Shown here one piece after another: positions 6,530 through 7,391 of a DNA stretch of 7,391 nt. The translations under genes and the position numbers were made by a program. Origin of the DNA: Desulfobulbaceae bacterium (GTDB lineage: Bacteria > Desulfobacterota > Desulfobulbia > Desulfobulbales > Desulfurivibrionaceae); NCBI GenBank assembly GCA_003517965.1, contig DOZO01000001.1, positions 22,435 to 29,825 on the forward strand, given 5' to 3'. The notes beneath the pieces are model-generated. The model was not told where the DNA came from and searched no databases. It was given only the letters and a program-made list of their open reading frames with translations. The first letter of the stretch is position 1. Each line of letters begins with the position of its first letter.

Positions 6530-6596
6530 CAATGAAACAGGCAACAGCACCCTTACCCTGTTTTATCGCACCAGACACATACGAAGGAGAAACAGC

Positions 6597-6776
6597 ATGA
6601 ACCCCATTTTGAACCAAATCGATCGCCTGATGATGGCTATTACCTTTGCCGAGGCCAACGAATCCGAACTGGCCCGGGAATGCCTGGGTGGCCGGAAACC
6701 GAAGCAGAACCCGCGGGCACAGCAGACCGCCCAAATCCCCGGCGGCCAGGTTCTGCCGAACCAAACCGCCCATTGA
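6597..6776 (+). CDS. small protein with a TFAEA helical motif, first gene of the sigma-54 operon
   Basis: A 59-residue protein in two parts. Residues 1-31 form an amphipathic helix-like segment containing TFAEANESELARECL (16-30). Residues 32-59 are a polar tail rich in Gln, Pro and Asn with a basic patch (GGRKPKQNPR). There is no membrane segment or signal peptide. AAGGAGA (6584-6590) six bases before the ATG gives a strong start. An in-frame TTG at 6522 lies inside the promoter, upstream of the transcription start, and cannot be used from it. The helix repeats in the next gene's product at 12 of about 19 positions, so this may be a truncated paralogue of that protein, a free regulatory helix, or a small subunit. 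The function is unknown. Position directly behind a consensus sigma-54 promoter makes it likely to be expressed. Confidence 0.75.
   Translation: MNPILNQIDRLMMAITFAEANESELARECLGGRKPKQNPRAQQTAQIPGGQVLPNQTAH
6642..6656 (+). repeat. 15-base direct repeat, copy 1 (in the small-protein gene)
   Basis: The 15 bases acctttgccgaggcc recur exactly at 6860-6874. Both copies encode the TFAEA core of the shared helical motif in the same frame, so the repeat reflects a duplicated or strongly conserved protein motif rather than a mobile or recombination site. Confidence 0.75.
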
Positions 6777-6805
6777 ACCGAACTCTCTCAACCTTGGAAC
6801 GACCC

Positions 6806-7333
6806 ATGAGCGCCCTGACGACGATGTTCAAAAAACTTGAAGAAGCCATGACCGCGGCGACCTTTGCCGAGGCCGGGGAGTTCGAGACGGCTCGCCAGTT
6901 CCTCAAAACCAACAAGAATGCCCGCAAACGGGTGCTCCTGGGAACCGACAAGCCGGAGATCGCGACCAGAACCATCAGCTATGCCCTGCATCTCTGCCAA
7001 CGCTTGGGCGGCGGCCTGGAAATTTTCCATATGCTGCATCTGCCGGAGAACGAAACCGCTTCCGGCCTGGGCCTGGAAAAAGAGCCTCTCGCCGCCCTGA
7101 ACAACGCTCTGCAGGAAAAGGGCGTTGTCTACCAACCGTTCAACGGACTTGGCTGCCTGGCGGACGAAGTCCTCCGCCATGCCGGGTCCCGCCGGGACAT
7201 CCTCTGCGTTGTCTTCGATGTGCTGGAGCCGGACGGCGCGAGCTGCCGCAAGGCTAAAGAAAACATGATCGCCAAATTTCAGGCCCTGCACTGCCCTGTC
7301 GTGATGTACGCGGGATCATCTGTCAGAGCCTGA
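6806..7333 (+). CDS. degenerate universal-stress-like protein with an N-terminal TFAEA helix
   Basis: A 175-residue soluble protein. Residues 8-35 form a helical segment with TFAEAGEFETARQFL (19-33), shared with the preceding gene. From residue 42 the pattern fits a UspA-type alpha/beta fold: strand RVLLGTD (42-48), helix 51-67, strand LEIFHML (71-77), helix 94-105, strand VVYQPF, helix LADEVLRHA (118-126), strand DILCVVFDV (131-139), helix 148-161 and strand CPVVMYA (163-169). The nucleotide-binding G-x2-G-x9-G-S/T loop expected before the last helix is absent (EPDGASCRKAKEN instead), so ATP binding is doubtful. The ATG at 6806 has only a weak GGAA six bases upstream and starts 29 bases after the small gene, which may help translation. 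A later ATG at 6824 would keep the motif. Role unknown; co-expression under sigma-54 suggests a stress or nutrient response. Confidence 0.8.
   Translation: MSALTTMFKKLEEAMTAATFAEAGEFETARQFLKTNKNARKRVLLGTDKPEIATRTISYALHLCQRLGGGLEIFHMLHLPENETASGLGLEKEPLAALNNALQEKGVVYQPFNGLGCLADEVLRHAGSRRDILCVVFDVLEPDGASCRKAKENMIAKFQALHCPVVMYAGSSVRA
6860..6874 (+). repeat. 15-base direct repeat, copy 2 (in the Usp-like gene)
   Basis: Exact second copy of the repeat at 6642-6656, 218 bases downstream, coding for TFAEA in the Usp-like protein. Flanking bases diverge immediately at both ends although the protein similarity continues. Confidence 0.75.
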
Positions 7334-7370
7334 TATCCATAACCAACTTCATATCAATAAGGGAGAAGAG

Positions 7371-7391
7371 ATGACCATCACCACCTTTGAC
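7371..7391 (+). CDS. start of a third gene in the sigma-54 operon (partial, runs off the window)
   Basis: Only seven codons (MTITTFD) are visible. The ATG at 7371 is preceded by AGGGAG (7360-7365) five bases upstream, a good ribosome-binding site, and lies 37 bases after the Usp-like gene with no terminator between them. It is therefore probably the third gene of the sigma-54-driven operon and may be its main effector. Nothing can be said about its product from these residues. Confidence 0.6.

Larger units (their letters stand above)
6342..6545. promoter_or_regulatory. cluster of seven GTTGC/GCAAC sites, candidate enhancer for the sigma-54 regulator
   Basis: GTTGC occurs at 6342-6346, 6429-6433 and 6524-6528. 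GCAAC occurs at 6352-6356, 6372-6376, 6471-6475 and 6541-6545. About 0.4 copies of this 5-mer on both strands would be expected by chance in such a length. The leftmost pair forms a palindrome, GTTGC-N5-GCAAC (6342-6356), about 160 bases upstream of the -24 element, a normal distance for an NtrC-type enhancer. The 6524 copy overlaps the -12 element, so part of its conservation is explained by the promoter itself. Binding by the neighbouring regulator is inference. Confidence 0.4.
6250..6596. other. divergent regulatory region between the kinase and the sigma-54-driven operon
   Basis: These 347 bases contain no convincing gene. They hold the kinase leader on the minus side, a cluster of GTTGC/GCAAC repeats, an AT-rich tract (about 6383-6418) with a run of seven T, a near-consensus IHF site and a sigma-54 promoter facing right. 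Base composition is clearly more AT-rich than the flanking genes. I see no strong sigma-70 promoter for the kinase; only weak matches exist in the AT-rich tract. Confidence 0.7.

Noticed and set aside
6522..6596. A 25-codon N-terminal extension of the small protein from a TTG
   Set aside because: The TTG lies between the -24 and -12 promoter elements, upstream of the predicted transcription start. The ATG at 6597 has a far better ribosome-binding site.
6168..6791. A 207-codon minus-strand open frame across the regulatory region and the small-protein gene
   Set aside because: It would cover the sigma-54 promoter and overlap both the kinase N-terminus and the small-protein gene. The translation is Ser/Cys-rich with no domain.

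Overview
The window looks like chromosomal DNA from a Gram-negative bacterium of moderate GC content, most likely a Desulfobacterota (former Deltaproteobacteria, Desulfobulbales-like) member. That placement is inference. It rests on the F0 ATP synthase genes preceded by atpZ and atpI directly behind hemL, the sigma-54 two-component pair, and proteins that resemble lineage-specific hypotheticals. I see no tRNA, rRNA, CRISPR array or insertion sequence.

Region 1 (1-2257, minus strand) is a hemL operon: a near-consensus sigma-70 promoter (2229-2257), hemL (glutamate-1-semialdehyde aminomutase), a possible 24-residue small ORF, atpZ, atpI, and the first 44 codons of atpB, which runs off the left edge. 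The genes are tightly packed, and the small ORF, atpZ and atpI overlap in ways that suggest translational coupling. It joins an early tetrapyrrole gene to the membrane sector of ATP synthase.

Region 2 (2417-3418, plus strand) holds two unrecognised soluble proteins of 146 and 161 residues in a probable two-gene operon. It ends 12 bases from the stop of the convergent response-regulator gene, in a hairpin-rich junction.

Region 3 (3431-6249, minus strand) is a two-component operon: a membrane histidine kinase with an extracytoplasmic sensor and HAMP domain, then an NtrC-type sigma-54 response regulator whose ribosome-binding site overlaps the kinase stop codon.

Region 4 (6250-7391) is the most interesting part. 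A 347-base intergenic region separates the kinase from a plus-strand operon and contains a textbook -24/-12 sigma-54 promoter (6514-6529), a near-consensus IHF site, and seven copies of the 5-mer GTTGC/GCAAC, which may be the regulator's enhancer sites. The promoter faces a 59-residue small protein, a degenerate universal-stress-like protein, and a third gene cut by the window edge. The first two share an N-terminal helical motif (TFAEA..E.E..AR). The simplest reading is a self-contained module: an envelope signal reaches the kinase, then the sigma-54 activator, which switches on the divergent operon. The signal and the function of the target genes are unknown.
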